From Thermus neutrinimicus (GTDB taxonomy: Bacteria; Deinococcota; Deinococci; Deinococcales; Thermaceae): a DNA stretch of 32,653 bases. Shown here one piece after another: positions 7,007 to 18,301 of this stretch. The translations under genes and the position numbers were made by a program. The stretch lies in the NCBI RefSeq assembly GCF_022760955.1, contig NZ_JAKTNU010000018.1, positions 1-32,653 on the forward strand, given 5' to 3'. Each line of letters begins with the position of its first letter. Position 1 is the first letter of the stretch. The notes under the pieces are model-generated. The model was not told the origin of the DNA, did no database searches, and worked only from the letters and a program-made list of their open reading frames with translations.

Positions 7007-8611
7007 TCATTCCTGAACCTCCACCCAGCCCGTAGCCAGGGGGGTATTTCCTTCCAAAAGGAGGCGGGCGTGGGCCAGGGCGGCCTCGGTGTACTGGCCG
7101 GAGAGGAGGCGGGCGAGTTCCCGTATGCGCTTCTCCCCTTCCAGCACCTCGAGGCGCACCTCCTCCCCCTCCTTCACCACCCTAAGGTGCCTCTGCGCGC
7201 GGGCGGCGATCTGGGGCAGATGGGTGACCACCAGGACCTGCCGGGCCTGGCCCAGCCGGGCGAGCCTTTCCGCCACCTTCCAGGCGGTTTCCCCGCCTAT
7301 GCCGGTGTCCACCTCGTCGAAGACCACGGTGGGGGCCTCGGCCCCGGTGAGGAGGGCCAGGGCCAGGGCGATGCGGGATAGCTCCCCGCCGCTGGCCGCG
7401 GAAAGGGGAGCGGGGGGAAGGTGGGGGTTGGCGGAGAAGCGGAAAAGGACCTCTTCCAGGCCCTGGGGCCCGGGTTCGGGAAGGGGCTTGAGCTCCACCT
7501 GGAAGTGGGCCTTGGGGAAACCCAAGGCGGAAAGCTCCGCCTCCATTTCCCCCTCCAGCTTCCTTGCCGCCTCCAGGCGGGCCTGGGAAAGGCGCTCCCC
7601 CGCCCCATAGAGGGCCTCCGAGGCCACCCTCAAGGCCCTCTCCAGCTCCAGAAGCCGCTCTTCTCCCCCCTCCAGGGCCTTTAGCTCCTCCTCCACCCTT
7701 TCCCCGTAGCGCAGGACCTCCTCCAAGGTGGGCCCGTACTTGCGCTTGAGCCTTTCCAGAAGGGAAAGGCGCTCCTCCAGCTGGGCCAGACGGCTGGGGT
7801 CTCCCTCCAGGCTTTCCAGGTAGTCCTCCAGCTCCCGGGCCACGGCCCAGCCTCCCTCCAAAGCGGCTTCCAGGTCCCTGGCCAGGGCCTCGAGGGCCCG
7901 GTCAAAGCGGCTCCCGGCCTTAAGCTCCCGCAGGGCCGCCTGGAGGAGGTCCAGGGCTCCTCCTTCCGCCAGGAGGGCGTAGGCCTTTCCCGAGCGCTCC
8001 TTTAGGGCTTCCAGATGACGAAGCCTTTGCGCCTCGGCTTCCAGCTCCTGGTCCTCCCCGGGCCTGGGGTTCGCCTCCTGGATCTCCTTGAGCTGGAAGC
8101 GCAGGAGGTCCTCCCGCTCCGCCTTGGCCCTTAAGGCCTCCTCTAGGGCGCGTTTTTCCCCAAGGAGGGCCTGATGTTTCCTGTAGGTTTCCCCGTATTC
8201 CTGGAGGAGCCCCGGGGGCAGGAGGGCATCCAGAAGCTCCCGCTGCCTTTTGGGGGAGAGGAGGGCGATGGCGGCGTGCTGGGCGTGGAGGGAAAGCCAC
8301 CTTTCCGCTTCCTCTTGGAGTTCCCTTAGGCTTACCACCTCCCCATCGATCCGGGGGGTGGAACGGCTGCCGATGCGGCGGGAAAGGATCCGCTCCTCAC
8401 CCTCGCCTTGGAAGAAGGCGGTCACCAGGAGGCTATCGCCAAAGGGCCCCAAAAGCCCCTCGGACCTGGCCCCAAGGAGGAGGGCCAAGGCGTCCACCAA
8501 GAGGCTTTTCCCCGCCCCGGTTTCCCCGGTGAGGACATTCAGCCCAGGGCCCAGCTCCAGGGTAGCCTCGCGGATCACGGCGAGGTTGCGCACCTCGAGG
8601 CGCTTGAGCAT
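7007..8611 (-). CDS. recN: DNA repair protein RecN
   Basis: An SMC-like ATPase acting in double-strand-break repair. The 534 residues begin with a Walker A motif GETGAGKS (29-36). A long charged coiled-coil follows, and the C-terminal head carries the ABC signature SAASGGELSRIALAL and Walker B PTVVFDEVDTGIGG. The order matches the RecN family, and the length is slightly short of the usual 550-ish. ATG 8611 follows ggaaaggg and lies 22 nt after the glyA stop, so it is probably cotranscribed with glyA. Confidence 0.95.
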   Translation of the reverse strand: MLKRLEVRNLAVIREATLELGPGLNVLTGETGAGKSLLVDALALLLGARSEGLLGPFGDSLLVTAFFQGEGEERILSRRIGSRSTPRIDGEVVSLRELQEEAERWLSLHAQHAAIALLSPKRQRELLDALLPPGLLQEYGETYRKHQALLGEKRALEEALRAKAEREDLLRFQLKEIQEANPRPGEDQELEAEAQRLRHLEALKERSGKAYALLAEGGALDLLQAALRELKAGSRFDRALEALARDLEAALEGGWAVARELEDYLESLEGDPSRLAQLEERLSLLERLKRKYGPTLEEVLRYGERVEEELKALEGGEERLLELERALRVASEALYGAGERLSQARLEAARKLEGEMEAELSALGFPKAHFQVELKPLPEPGPQGLEEVLFRFSANPHLPPAPLSAASGGELSRIALALALLTGAEAPTVVFDEVDTGIGGETAWKVAERLARLGQARQVLVVTHLPQIAARAQRHLRVVKEGEEVRLEVLEGEKRIRELARLLSGQYTEAALAHARLLLEGNTPLATGWVEVQE

Positions 8612-8633
8612 CCCTTTCCATTCTAGGGCTTCC

Positions 8634-9917
<1,284 letters not shown>

Positions 9918-9957
9918 TTAGGAGAAGGCAGAGGTACCCCAAGGAGGGCATTTCCTT

Positions 9958-9966
9958 TGGTATGCT
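9958..9966 (+). promoter_or_regulatory. Extended -10 promoter (TGG-TATGCT)
   Basis: TG-N-TATGCT at 9958-9966 ends six bases before ATG 9973, again fitting a leaderless message. The -35 region is poor, as is common for extended -10 promoters. Confidence 0.5.
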
Positions 9967-9972
9967 TGGGAC

Positions 9973-10242
9973 ATGAGAGGAAGCCTTCTCCCGATTTTGA
10001 AGTGGGGGTTTGCCCTGGCCCTGGCTATCCTGCTTGTATCCATTATTCTCATAAACTTTACCTCTAGCCGCGACCTGCCGGAGCTGGTTCGGGTGCAGGT
10101 GGAGCGGTATGCGGTGTGCAGCTACTGGTTTTTCGGCTGGCACCTGGCTTCCACGGGTGCCTTCGCTTTTATCTTCCTGCTGCTGGGGTTTCTTCTGGGC
10201 CTTGGGGCGGGGTTTTTCCTGAGGCGGGGGGTGGCCAGGTAG
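9973..10242 (+). CDS. Small two-helix membrane protein (LapA/DUF1049-like topology)
   Basis: The 89-residue product has one hydrophobic helix at about 8-27 and another at about 60-82, ending in a basic tail (FFLRRGVAR). A short loop of mixed polarity separates them. The arrangement and the glycine-rich second helix resemble LapA/DUF1049 proteins, which help lipopolysaccharide or envelope assembly in other bacteria. The similarity is in layout only. The gene stands alone between divergent glyA and convergent purF. Confidence 0.7.
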   Translation: MRGSLLPILKWGFALALAILLVSIILINFTSSRDLPELVRVQVERYAVCSYWFFGWHLASTGAFAFIFLLLGFLLGLGAGFFLRRGVAR

Positions 10243-10263
10243 GGGCTAACCCGGGGGAGAGCC

Positions 10264-11641
<1,378 letters not shown>

Positions 11642-11655
<14 letters not shown>

Positions 11656-13825
11656 CCAGCACCTCCCTCAGGGGCCGCTTCCAGGCGGCGAGGAGCTCCT
11701 GTACCTCCCACTCTAGCACCCCGTCCGGGGTGAGGACCGTGAGGGTATTCCCTCCGGTTTCTCCCAGGACACGGTAGGGAAGGCCCCTTTCCTCCAGGCG
11801 GAAGGTGACCTCCTTAAGGTCCTCCTTGGCCACGGTGAGGAGGATGCGGCTTGGGGCCTCGCCGAAGAGGGCCGCTAGGCCGGGGGTGCGCACCTCCACC
11901 GTGGCCCCCAGGCCATGGGGGAAGGTCATCTCCGCCAGGGCCACCAAAAGCCCTCCCTCCGCCAGGTCGTGGGCGGTGCGGCTGAGGCCCAAGGCGATAA
12001 GCTCCCGGATGGCCTCCTGGACCTGTTTCTCCCGCCTTAGGTCCAGCTTGGGGGGATGGCCCGCCTCGAGGCCCGCAAGGAGGTATAGGACCTCGCTTCC
12101 CCCAAGCTCCCCTTTCTCCTCCCCCAGAAGGAGGATCACCTCTCCCGGGCGGCGGAAGCCCATCCCCGCCCGCCTCCTTATGTCCAGAACCCCCACCACC
12201 CCCACCATGGCCGTGGGGGGGATGCGCCTGCCCCCGCTTTCGTTGTAAAGGGATACGTTCCCGGAGACCACCGGCACCTCCAGGGCCTCGCTGGCCTCCC
12301 TAAGGCCGGCGATGGTTTCCTGGAGCTCGTAGTACCCTTCTGGGGTTTCCGGGCTTCCCAGGTTGAGGCCGTCGGTGTAGGCCAGGGGTTTCGCCCCCAC
12401 CACGCTCACGTTGCGGCAGGCCTCGGCCAAGGCGTGCATGGCCCCAAGCCGGGGATGGAGGCGGCTATACCTGGGGTTATGGTCCACCTTGGCGGCGATG
12501 CCCAGGTGGGTTCCCTTCACCCAGAGCACCGCGGCATCCCCCTGGCCGGGAAGAAGGGCGGTCCGGGTTCCCACCTGGTGGTCATAGCGTTCGTAGACGG
12601 CTTCCCGGCTTGCCAGGTTGGGGGAGGCCAGGAGCTTTGGGAGGACCTCCTGGGGGTTGGCGGTGAGGGGGGGAAGGGGTGTTTGCCGGAGCCTCTGGAT
12701 CTCGGGGTCCTCCCTTCCCACGCGCACGTAGGTGGGGGCTTCCGCTAGGGCCTCCGTGGGGACCTCGGCCACCACCTCGCCCCGGAAGAGGACGCGGAAG
12801 ACCCTCTCGGGGATGGTTCTGGCCACGGGCACGCAGTCCAGGCCCCACCGCTGGAAGACCTCCTGGAGCTCCTTCTCCTTGCCCTCCTTGGGCACCAGGA
12901 CCATGCGCTCCTGGCTTTCGGAGAGGAGAAGCTCTTCGGGCCCCATGTTCCTTTCCCGGGTGGGGACGCGATCCAGGTCCAGCTCCACCCCGAGGCCCGA
13001 CTTGTGGGCCAGCTCGGAAAGGCTGCTGGTGAGCCCCGCCGCCCCCATATCCTGGACGCCTTCCACCAGATCCCTCTCGATGGCCTCGAGGGTGGCCTCC
13101 ATGAGGAGCTTCCCCAAAAAGGGGTCCCCCACCTGGACCGCCGGCCGGTCCTCCTCCTTGTCCTCGGAAAGCTCCCGGCTGGCGAAGGCGGCCCCCCCGA
13201 TCCCATCCCTTCCCGTCTTGGCCCCCGCATAGTAGACGGGCCGGCCCAAGGAGGCCTGGCTCCGCCTAAGGTGTTCCTCCCGGAGAAGCCCCAGGCACAT
13301 GGCGTTCACCAAGGGGTTTTCCCGGTAACCCTCGTGGAAGTAGAGGTCCCCTCCCACCGTGGGAACCCCGATGGCGTTGCCGTAGTGGGCGATGCCGGAA
13401 ACCACCCCCTTGAGGAGGTAGCGGCTTCGGGCATCCTCCGGAGGGCCAAAGCGCAAGGAGTCCAGGAGGGCGATGGGCCGGGCCCCCATGCTCAGGATGT
13501 CCCGGATGATCCCCCCCACCCCGGTGGCGGCTCCCTGGAAAGGCTCCACCGCCGAGGGATGGTTGTGGCTTTCGATCTTAAAGGCTACGGCCCAGCCCTC
13601 GCCGATGCGCACCACGCCGGCGTTTTCCCCCGGGCCCTGGAGCACGGCCTCCCCCTCCTTGGGAAGCCCCTTCAGGAGGGGGCGGGAGTTCTTGTAGGCG
13701 CAGTGCTCGCTCCACATCACCTTGAAGAGGAAGAGCTCCACCCGGTTGGGCTCCCGGCCAAGCCTCTTGGTGATCTCCCGGTACTCCTCTTCCGGGATGC
13801 CGATTTCTCGGGCTAGGGTTTCCAT
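11642..13825 (-). CDS. purL: Phosphoribosylformylglycinamidine synthase, large subunit (small PurL type)
   Basis: Converts FGAR to FGAM with ATP, using ammonia delivered by PurQ. At about 727 residues it is the short form that works with separate PurS and PurQ, both encoded upstream. Motifs include [60 protein letters not shown] and [24 protein letters not shown] 13825 overlaps the preceding stop as TGATG. A GTG one codon earlier would give a GTGA overlap and cannot be excluded. Confidence 0.95.
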
Positions 13826-14538
13826 CACTCTAGAAGGGGAAGAAGCTCCCGGTGGTCCTTGATCTTGGCCGTGGGCTTGATCTCCCCGTTCACCTCCCTC
13901 AGGCCCACGTACTGCACCGCCCAGGGGTAGCCGGTGGCGAAGGCTCCCTTGATGTCCGTCTGGGGCAGGTCCCCCACGTGCAGGGCTTCCTCCGGGGCCA
14001 CCCCCAGGGCCTCGAGGGCCACCCGGAAGGCCTCGGCCCTAGGCTTTACATAGCCGGTTTCGTCGGAGAAGCTATAGGCCTGGAAGACATCCAGCCCCTG
14101 CCGCCTCAGGTGCTCCCGCAGGAGGCGGCCTGGGGTGAGGCCGGTGTCGGATACCAGGGCCAGGGGGTATTTCTGGGCCAGCTCCTTCAGGACCTTCACG
14201 CCCGGGAGGGCCTCGAGGTCCACCAGAAGGGAGCTTTCCTCCAGCTTCCTGGCGGTGAGGGCGATGAGCCCGGGGTCGTGGGGGGCCCCGAGGAGGGCGA
14301 AGATGCGGGCCACCCGTTCGTATACGGACATGTGCTCCCCGGCCTTCCAGGCCTCCTCAAAGGCAAGGGCCGCCTGGCGGTAGGCCTCCCGCACCTCGTG
14401 CTCCTCCGCCGGGTGCCCGGCCTCGGATAGGGCGTCCAGAAGGATCTCGTACCGGGCGGGCATGACCTTTTCCAAAAACGCCTTCCCCTCGGTGAAGAGG
14501 GTGCCCCAGAAGTCAAAGGTGATGGCCTTGGGTTTCAT
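13825..14538 (-). CDS. HAD-superfamily hydrolase within the purine operon
   Basis: The 237-residue protein begins [12 protein letters not shown], motif I with the nucleophile Asp9. Motif II-like [20 protein letters not shown] (motif III Lys) and the motif IV region [13 protein letters not shown] follow. The helical cap between motifs I and II is typical of class I. Trp11 replaces the second Asp that HAD phosphatases use as acid/base, as in some dehalogenase-like members. It overlaps purQ by 4 nt (ATGA) and purL by 1 nt, so it is coupled to both, suggesting a job tied to purine metabolites. Substrate unknown. Confidence 0.85.
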   Translation of the reverse strand: MKPKAITFDFWGTLFTEGKAFLEKVMPARYEILLDALSEAGHPAEEHEVREAYRQAALAFEEAWKAGEHMSVYERVARIFALLGAPHDPGLIALTARKLEESSLLVDLEALPGVKVLKELAQKYPLALVSDTGLTPGRLLREHLRRQGLDVFQAYSFSDETGYVKPRAEAFRVALEALGVAPEEALHVGDLPQTDIKGAFATGYPWAVQYVGLREVNGEIKPTAKIKDHRELLPLLE

Positions 14539-15218
14539 GCCGTTACCTCCTCTAAAAGACCTAAGAACAAGGGGAGCCCATCCGTACCGCCCAACACCTC
14601 ATCCACCGCCCGCTCGGGGTGGGGCATCATGCCGAGGACGTTGCCCTTCTCGTTGGTGATGCCGGCGATGTCGTGGAGGCTTCCGTTAGGGTTGTAGTCC
14701 GCCTCCCCCCTTAAGGGGGCGTAGCGGAAGACCACCAGGCCCTCCCCCTCCAGCCGGGCCAGGGTTTCGGCGTCGGCATAGTACCGGCCTTCGGCGTGGG
14801 CGATGGGCAGGCGGAGCACCTGCCCCCTTGGGTAAAGGCGGGTGAAGGGAAGGTCCGTGCGCTCCACCCGCACCCCCACCTCCTTGCAGGTGAAGTGGAG
14901 GTTCAGGTTGGCGAGGAGGGCCCCGGGGAGGATGCCGGCTTCCGTGAGCACCTGGAAGCCGTTGCATACCCCGATCACCAACCTTCCTTCCCGGGCGAAG
15001 CGCCTCACCTCTTCCATCACCGGGCTCTTGGCCGCCAGGGCCCCGGCCCGGAGGTAATCCCCGTAGCTGAAGCCCCCGGGGAGGAAGACCCCATCAAAGC
15101 CCTTTAGGCTCGTTTCCGTGTGCCACACGTACTCCGCCTTTAAGCCCGCCTTCTCCAGGGCAAAGCGGGCGTCCTCGTCGCAGTTGGAGCCGGGAAAACG
15201 GACAATGGCCCATCTCAT
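14535..15218 (-). CDS. purQ: Phosphoribosylformylglycinamidine synthase, glutaminase subunit
   Basis: The class I glutamine amidotransferase subunit that feeds ammonia to PurL. The 227 residues start [16 protein letters not shown], then show [16 protein letters not shown], the nucleophile Cys in [11 protein letters not shown], and the catalytic His/Glu in [10 protein letters not shown]. It overlaps purS (15215-15218) and the HAD gene (14535-14538) by ATGA. Confidence 0.96.
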   Translation of the reverse strand: MRWAIVRFPGSNCDEDARFALEKAGLKAEYVWHTETSLKGFDGVFLPGGFSYGDYLRAGALAAKSPVMEEVRRFAREGRLVIGVCNGFQVLTEAGILPGALLANLNLHFTCKEVGVRVERTDLPFTRLYPRGQVLRLPIAHAEGRYYADAETLARLEGEGLVVFRYAPLRGEADYNPNGSLHDIAGITNEKGNVLGMMPHPERAVDEVLGGTDGLPLFLGLLEEVTA

Positions 15219-15469
15219 GGGAGTTCCTTTAAGGCTTCCAGGGTGAAGACCTCCATCACCGGGTTGGCGAGGAGTTTCCCCATGGCCTTGGCCTTCTCCT
15301 CCGCCTCCAGGAGGGTTTCCGCGGGGAAGATGACCTCGAGGACCTTCCCCACCCGCACCGACTCCACCGGATGGCCCAGGTCCTTCAAGACCCCCTCCAC
15401 CGCCCGGCCCTGGGGGTCCAGGATGCCCTCTTTGAGCTCAATGAGCAGGGTGGCCTGGTACTTGGGCAT
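15215..15469 (-). CDS. purS: Phosphoribosylformylglycinamidine synthase subunit PurS
   Basis: A small (84-residue) scaffold subunit that bridges PurL and PurQ. It starts [21 protein letters not shown], shows GKVLEVIF, and ends [13 protein letters not shown]. The start is ATG 15469, because a perfect ribosome site (aaaggag) overlapping the purC stop lies 6 nt upstream. A longer in-frame extension upstream lies within purC and is not supported. Confidence 0.94.
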   Translation of the reverse strand: MPKYQATLLIELKEGILDPQGRAVEGVLKDLGHPVESVRVGKVLEVIFPAETLLEAEEKAKAMGKLLANPVMEVFTLEALKELP

Positions 15470-15471
15470 GG

Positions 15472-16167
15472 CTACTCCTTTAGGACCCGCTTGAGGACCT
15501 CTTGGTAGGCTTCCTCCACGCCCCCCAGGTCCTTGCGGAAGCGGTCCTTGTCCATGGATTCCCCTGTCTTCTGGTCCCAAAGGCGCATGGTGTCCGGGGA
15601 GATCTCGTCGGCGAGGAGGATCTCCCCATTCCGTTTCCCGAACTCCAGCTTGAAGTCGATGAGGTCAAGCCCCCTCTGGGCGAAGAAGTCCCGCAGTAGC
15701 TCCCCCACCCTCAGGGTGGTGGCCCTCACCTGGCCGAGTTCCTCCTCCGCGGCCAGGCCCAGGGCCAAAATGGCCTCCGGACAGATCAGGGGATCGCCCA
15801 GGGGGTCGCTTTTGAGGGAGAACTCCACCAAGGGAGCCCTTAGGGGAGTGCCCTCCTGCACCCCGTAGCGCTTGGCGAAACTCCCCGCCGCTTGGAAGCG
15901 CAGGATAACTTCCAGGGGGAGGATCTCCACCCGCAGGACCCGCATCTCCCGGTCGGAGAGCTCCTCGAGGAAATGGGTCTTCACCCCGTGGGCTTCCAGA
16001 TAGCGAAACAGGGTTGCCGAAACCTTGTTGTTGACCACTCCCTTCCCGGGGATGAGGCCCCGCTTTTGCGCGTTGAAGGCCGTGGCCTCGTCCTTAAAGT
16101 AGACCCTTAAGGTCTCGGGACCATCCGGGTAAAGGATTTTTGCCTTGCCCTCGTAAAGCTTTTCCAT
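15472..16167 (-). CDS. purC: Phosphoribosylaminoimidazole-succinocarboxamide synthase (SAICAR synthetase)
   Basis: Joins CAIR and aspartate with ATP. The 231-residue protein has EKLYEGKAKILYPDG, DEATAFNAQKRG, LPLEVILRFQAAGSFAKRYG, DFKLEFGKRNGEILLADEISPDTMRLWD, and a C-terminal YQEVLKRV helix. It is the first gene after the 193-nt leader region and is followed by purS after 2 nt. Confidence 0.96.
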   Translation of the reverse strand: MEKLYEGKAKILYPDGPETLRVYFKDEATAFNAQKRGLIPGKGVVNNKVSATLFRYLEAHGVKTHFLEELSDREMRVLRVEILPLEVILRFQAAGSFAKRYGVQEGTPLRAPLVEFSLKSDPLGDPLICPEAILALGLAAEEELGQVRATTLRVGELLRDFFAQRGLDLIDFKLEFGKRNGEILLADEISPDTMRLWDQKTGESMDKDRFRKDLGGVEEAYQEVLKRVLKE

Positions 16168-16360
16168 GTGCCTCCGGCTTGGGACCTCCGTCCCGTCTGG
16201 TCTTCATTTTAAGCCCGGAGGTTGCCCCGATGGGGAAGGCATGGTCCTACCCCTGGACCTGGGCGTCCTTAGCCAACCCAGCCCCTACGGGGCCCTTACA
16301 GCCTCGTTGGGGTAAGGGCTTTCCTCGCTTCGGAGGGGCTTTGCCTAGGGATTTACCGGC
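16168..16360 (-). promoter_or_regulatory. purC leader and upstream region
   Basis: A 193-nt gene-free stretch. On the minus strand a TAAAAT box (16211-16206) could give a transcript start near 16199 and a leader of about 30 nt containing gggac-ggag-gtccc next to the ribosome site. Farther upstream, gcccttac (16292-16299) pairs perfectly with gtaagggc (16312-16319), and gcccc/ggggc pair around tac (16281-16293). They could end the upstream toxin transcript. No known riboswitch is recognised. Confidence 0.35.
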
Positions 16361-16726
16361 TCAGCGAAGGGGAAGAAGCCGTAGCCGGGTCCTTTCTGGG
16401 CCGATAACCGCGATAGCCCCTTTTTCTAAGGCCTCCTCGTGTGTGGTTAGGGCTGCCAGAACCCAAGGCGTTGCCTCGGGGGGCTCGGGGTAGGCTAGGC
16501 GCAGAAGGAGGACGCTGGGTCCATTTTCTCCGGTAAGGGCCAGAAGGTGGGCGAAGTCCAGGTCGGCGGTGAGGACGATGTAGCCGTGTTCCTTAGCCCA
16601 GGCAAACAGGGTCTGATCGGGGGCGTTGACGGCTCCCACCTCCTTCCACCAGATGGCCTCGTGGCCGGCCTCTCGCAGGACCTGGGGCCACCTGGGGGAG
16701 AGGTTCATGTCCACCAGGATCTTCAT
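16361..16726 (-). CDS. DUF5615 PIN-like toxin-type protein
   Basis: The 121-residue protein starts MKILVDMNLSPRWPQVLREAGHEA, with the first acidic site of PIN-like nucleases (D6) and N8. Later it shows LFAWAKEHGYIVLTADLDFAHLLA (second acidic cluster DLDF) and PSVLLLRL. This is the DUF5615 family, predicted ribonuclease toxins paired with DUF433 partners. It overlaps the DUF433 gene by 4 nt (ATGA), as expected for a toxin-antitoxin pair. The proposed RNase activity is family inference. It lies inside the purine cluster, between purB and purC. Confidence 0.85.
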   Translation of the reverse strand: MKILVDMNLSPRWPQVLREAGHEAIWWKEVGAVNAPDQTLFAWAKEHGYIVLTADLDFAHLLALTGENGPSVLLLRLAYPEPPEATPWVLAALTTHEEALEKGAIAVIGPERTRLRLLPLR

Positions 16727-16950
16727 GGACTGAGAACGTGCTCTTCCTCTTCTAGACGCCAGGCTGCGTAGGCCAGGGCTTCCTGGATATCCTCGGGGGT
16801 CAGCTCTGGATAGTCCTGCAGAATGGCCTCTTGGGATTCCCCATGGGCTAGGCGGCGAAGGATGGTGGCCACGGTGATCCTCAGGCCGCGGATGGTGGCC
16901 TTGCCGCCGAAGAGGTTGGGATCATGGGTGATCCGGTTAAAGCGGGGCAT
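16723..16950 (-). CDS. DUF433 antitoxin-type protein
   Basis: The 75-residue product reads RITHDPNLFGGKATIRGLRITVATILRRLA then EAILQDYPELTPEDIQEALAYAA, the DUF433 signature with a winged-helix-like fold. Members are usually encoded immediately upstream of DUF5615 proteins and are presumed antitoxins and autoregulators. ATG 16950 sits inside an inverted repeat, and a second palindrome lies just upstream, both suited to autorepression. A TAGCAT box ends 6 nt before the ATG. Confidence 0.85.
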   Translation of the reverse strand: MPRFNRITHDPNLFGGKATIRGLRITVATILRRLAHGESQEAILQDYPELTPEDIQEALAYAAWRLEEEEHVLSP

Positions 16951-16977
16951 GGTTCCATGCTAAACCGAGGCGCCTCG
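16947..16977. promoter_or_regulatory. Candidate toxin-antitoxin operator: two adjacent palindromes
   Basis: GCATGG-tt-CCATGC (16947-16960) spans the antitoxin start codon and the putative -10 box. CGAGGCGCCTCG (16966-16977) is a perfect 12-bp palindrome between the likely -35 and -10. The second could instead act as a weak purB terminator, because it directly follows the purB stop. Confidence 0.5.
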
Positions 16978-16978
16978 C

Positions 16979-18289
16979 TTAAAGCCCAAAGCGGGCGTAG
17001 ATGGCGTCCACGTGCTTTAGGAAGGGCGTGGGGTCAAAGAGGGCCTTGAGCCTCTCCCCCTTGAGGGGGTTTTCCGGATCCTCTTCCAAAAGCTCGGCGA
17101 AGCTGAGGCCCTTCTCCCAGCTTTTTAAGGCGTTGCGTTGCACGATGGCGTAGGCCCTGTCCCGGGGGAGGCCCTGGGCGATGAGGGCGTTCAGCACCTG
17201 CTGGGAGTAGACCAGGCCCCGGGTCAGGTCCAGGTTCCGCCTGAGGTTTTCCTCAAAGACCACAAGACCCCCCAGGATGCCTTTTAGCCGCCTTAGGGCG
17301 TAGTGGCTGGCGGTGGTGGCATCGGGGAGGATGACCCGTTCCACGGAGGAGTGGGAGATGTCCCGCTCGTGCCACAGGGCGATGTTCTCCAGGGCCGGGC
17401 CCAGGTATCCCCGGAGGAGCCTGGCCATGCCGGTGAGGTTCTCCAACCCCACGGGGTTTTTCTTGTGGGGCATGCTGGAGCTACCCGTCTGCCCCTCGCG
17501 GAAAGGCTCCTGGGCCTCGAGGACCTCCGTGCGCTGGAGGTGGCGAAGCTCCACCGCCACCCGCTCCAGGTTTCCTCCCAGGATGGCCAAGGCGGCCAGC
17601 ACCTCCGCGTGCCGGTCCCGGGGCACCACCTGGGTGGAAAGGGGCTCTGGGCTTAGGCCAAGCCGCCGGGCCACGTGGGCTTCCACCTCCGGAGGGATGT
17701 GGGCGTAGTTCCCCACCGAGCCCGAGAGCATGGCCACCCCGATGGCCTTTTGGGCGCGCTCGAGGCGATCTGCGTCCCTTTGGAAGGCGGCGTAAAAGCT
17801 CAGGAAGCGAAGGCCGAAGCCCGTGGGCTCGGCGTGGACCCCGTGGGTGCGGGCAATGGCTGGGGTGTGCTTGTAACGGAGGGCCAGGCGCTTAAGCTCC
17901 TCCTGGACCCCTGAGAGCTCCTGGAGGACCAGGTCCAAGGCCCTAACCAAAAGGGCGTTTTGCGCGGTATCCACGATATCCGAGCTGGTGAGGCCCAGGT
18001 GCAGGTAGCGCCCCACCTCCTCGTCCCCGGTCCACTCCACCAGGGCCCGGGTGAAGGCCACCAGGTCATGGCGGGTGATCTCCTCCAACTCCGCCACCCT
18101 CTGGGCGAAGCGGGCATCCAGGGGATGCCGGTTTAGGTGCTCAAGAAGCCTCTGGGCAAGCCCTGCGGGCACCTGGCCCAGGGCCTCCCAGGCCTCGAGG
18201 GCATAGGCCTCCACCAGGGCCCACATGCGGTAGCGGTTTTCCTCCGACCATAGCTCGGCCATCTCGGGGGTCTGGTAACGGGGGACCAT
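16979..18289 (-). CDS. purB: Adenylosuccinate lyase
   Basis: Cleaves SAICAR and adenylosuccinate, releasing fumarate. The 436-residue protein has the fumarase-superfamily signature GSSSMPHKKNP, the histidine region TPAIARTHGVHAEPTGFG, and LTSSDIVDTAQN. The start is ATG 18289, 12 nt after the stop of the upstream dioxygenase-like gene. It is the promoter-proximal purine gene and is separated from purC by the toxin-antitoxin pair. Confidence 0.96.
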   Translation of the reverse strand: MVPRYQTPEMAELWSEENRYRMWALVEAYALEAWEALGQVPAGLAQRLLEHLNRHPLDARFAQRVAELEEITRHDLVAFTRALVEWTGDEEVGRYLHLGLTSSDIVDTAQNALLVRALDLVLQELSGVQEELKRLALRYKHTPAIARTHGVHAEPTGFGLRFLSFYAAFQRDADRLERAQKAIGVAMLSGSVGNYAHIPPEVEAHVARRLGLSPEPLSTQVVPRDRHAEVLAALAILGGNLERVAVELRHLQRTEVLEAQEPFREGQTGSSSMPHKKNPVGLENLTGMARLLRGYLGPALENIALWHERDISHSSVERVILPDATTASHYALRRLKGILGGLVVFEENLRRNLDLTRGLVYSQQVLNALIAQGLPRDRAYAIVQRNALKSWEKGLSFAELLEEDPENPLKGERLKALFDPTPFLKHVDAIYARFGL

Positions 18290-18301
18290 GCCCTAAGGGT
18301 A

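Noticed and set aside
15470..15580. N-terminal extension of purS
   Set aside because: It overlaps purC and lacks PurS similarity. ATG 15469 has a strong ribosome site and the family N-terminus.
16168..16360. Possible purine riboswitch before purC
   Set aside because: No three-way junction with the conserved loop-loop sequences could be seen.
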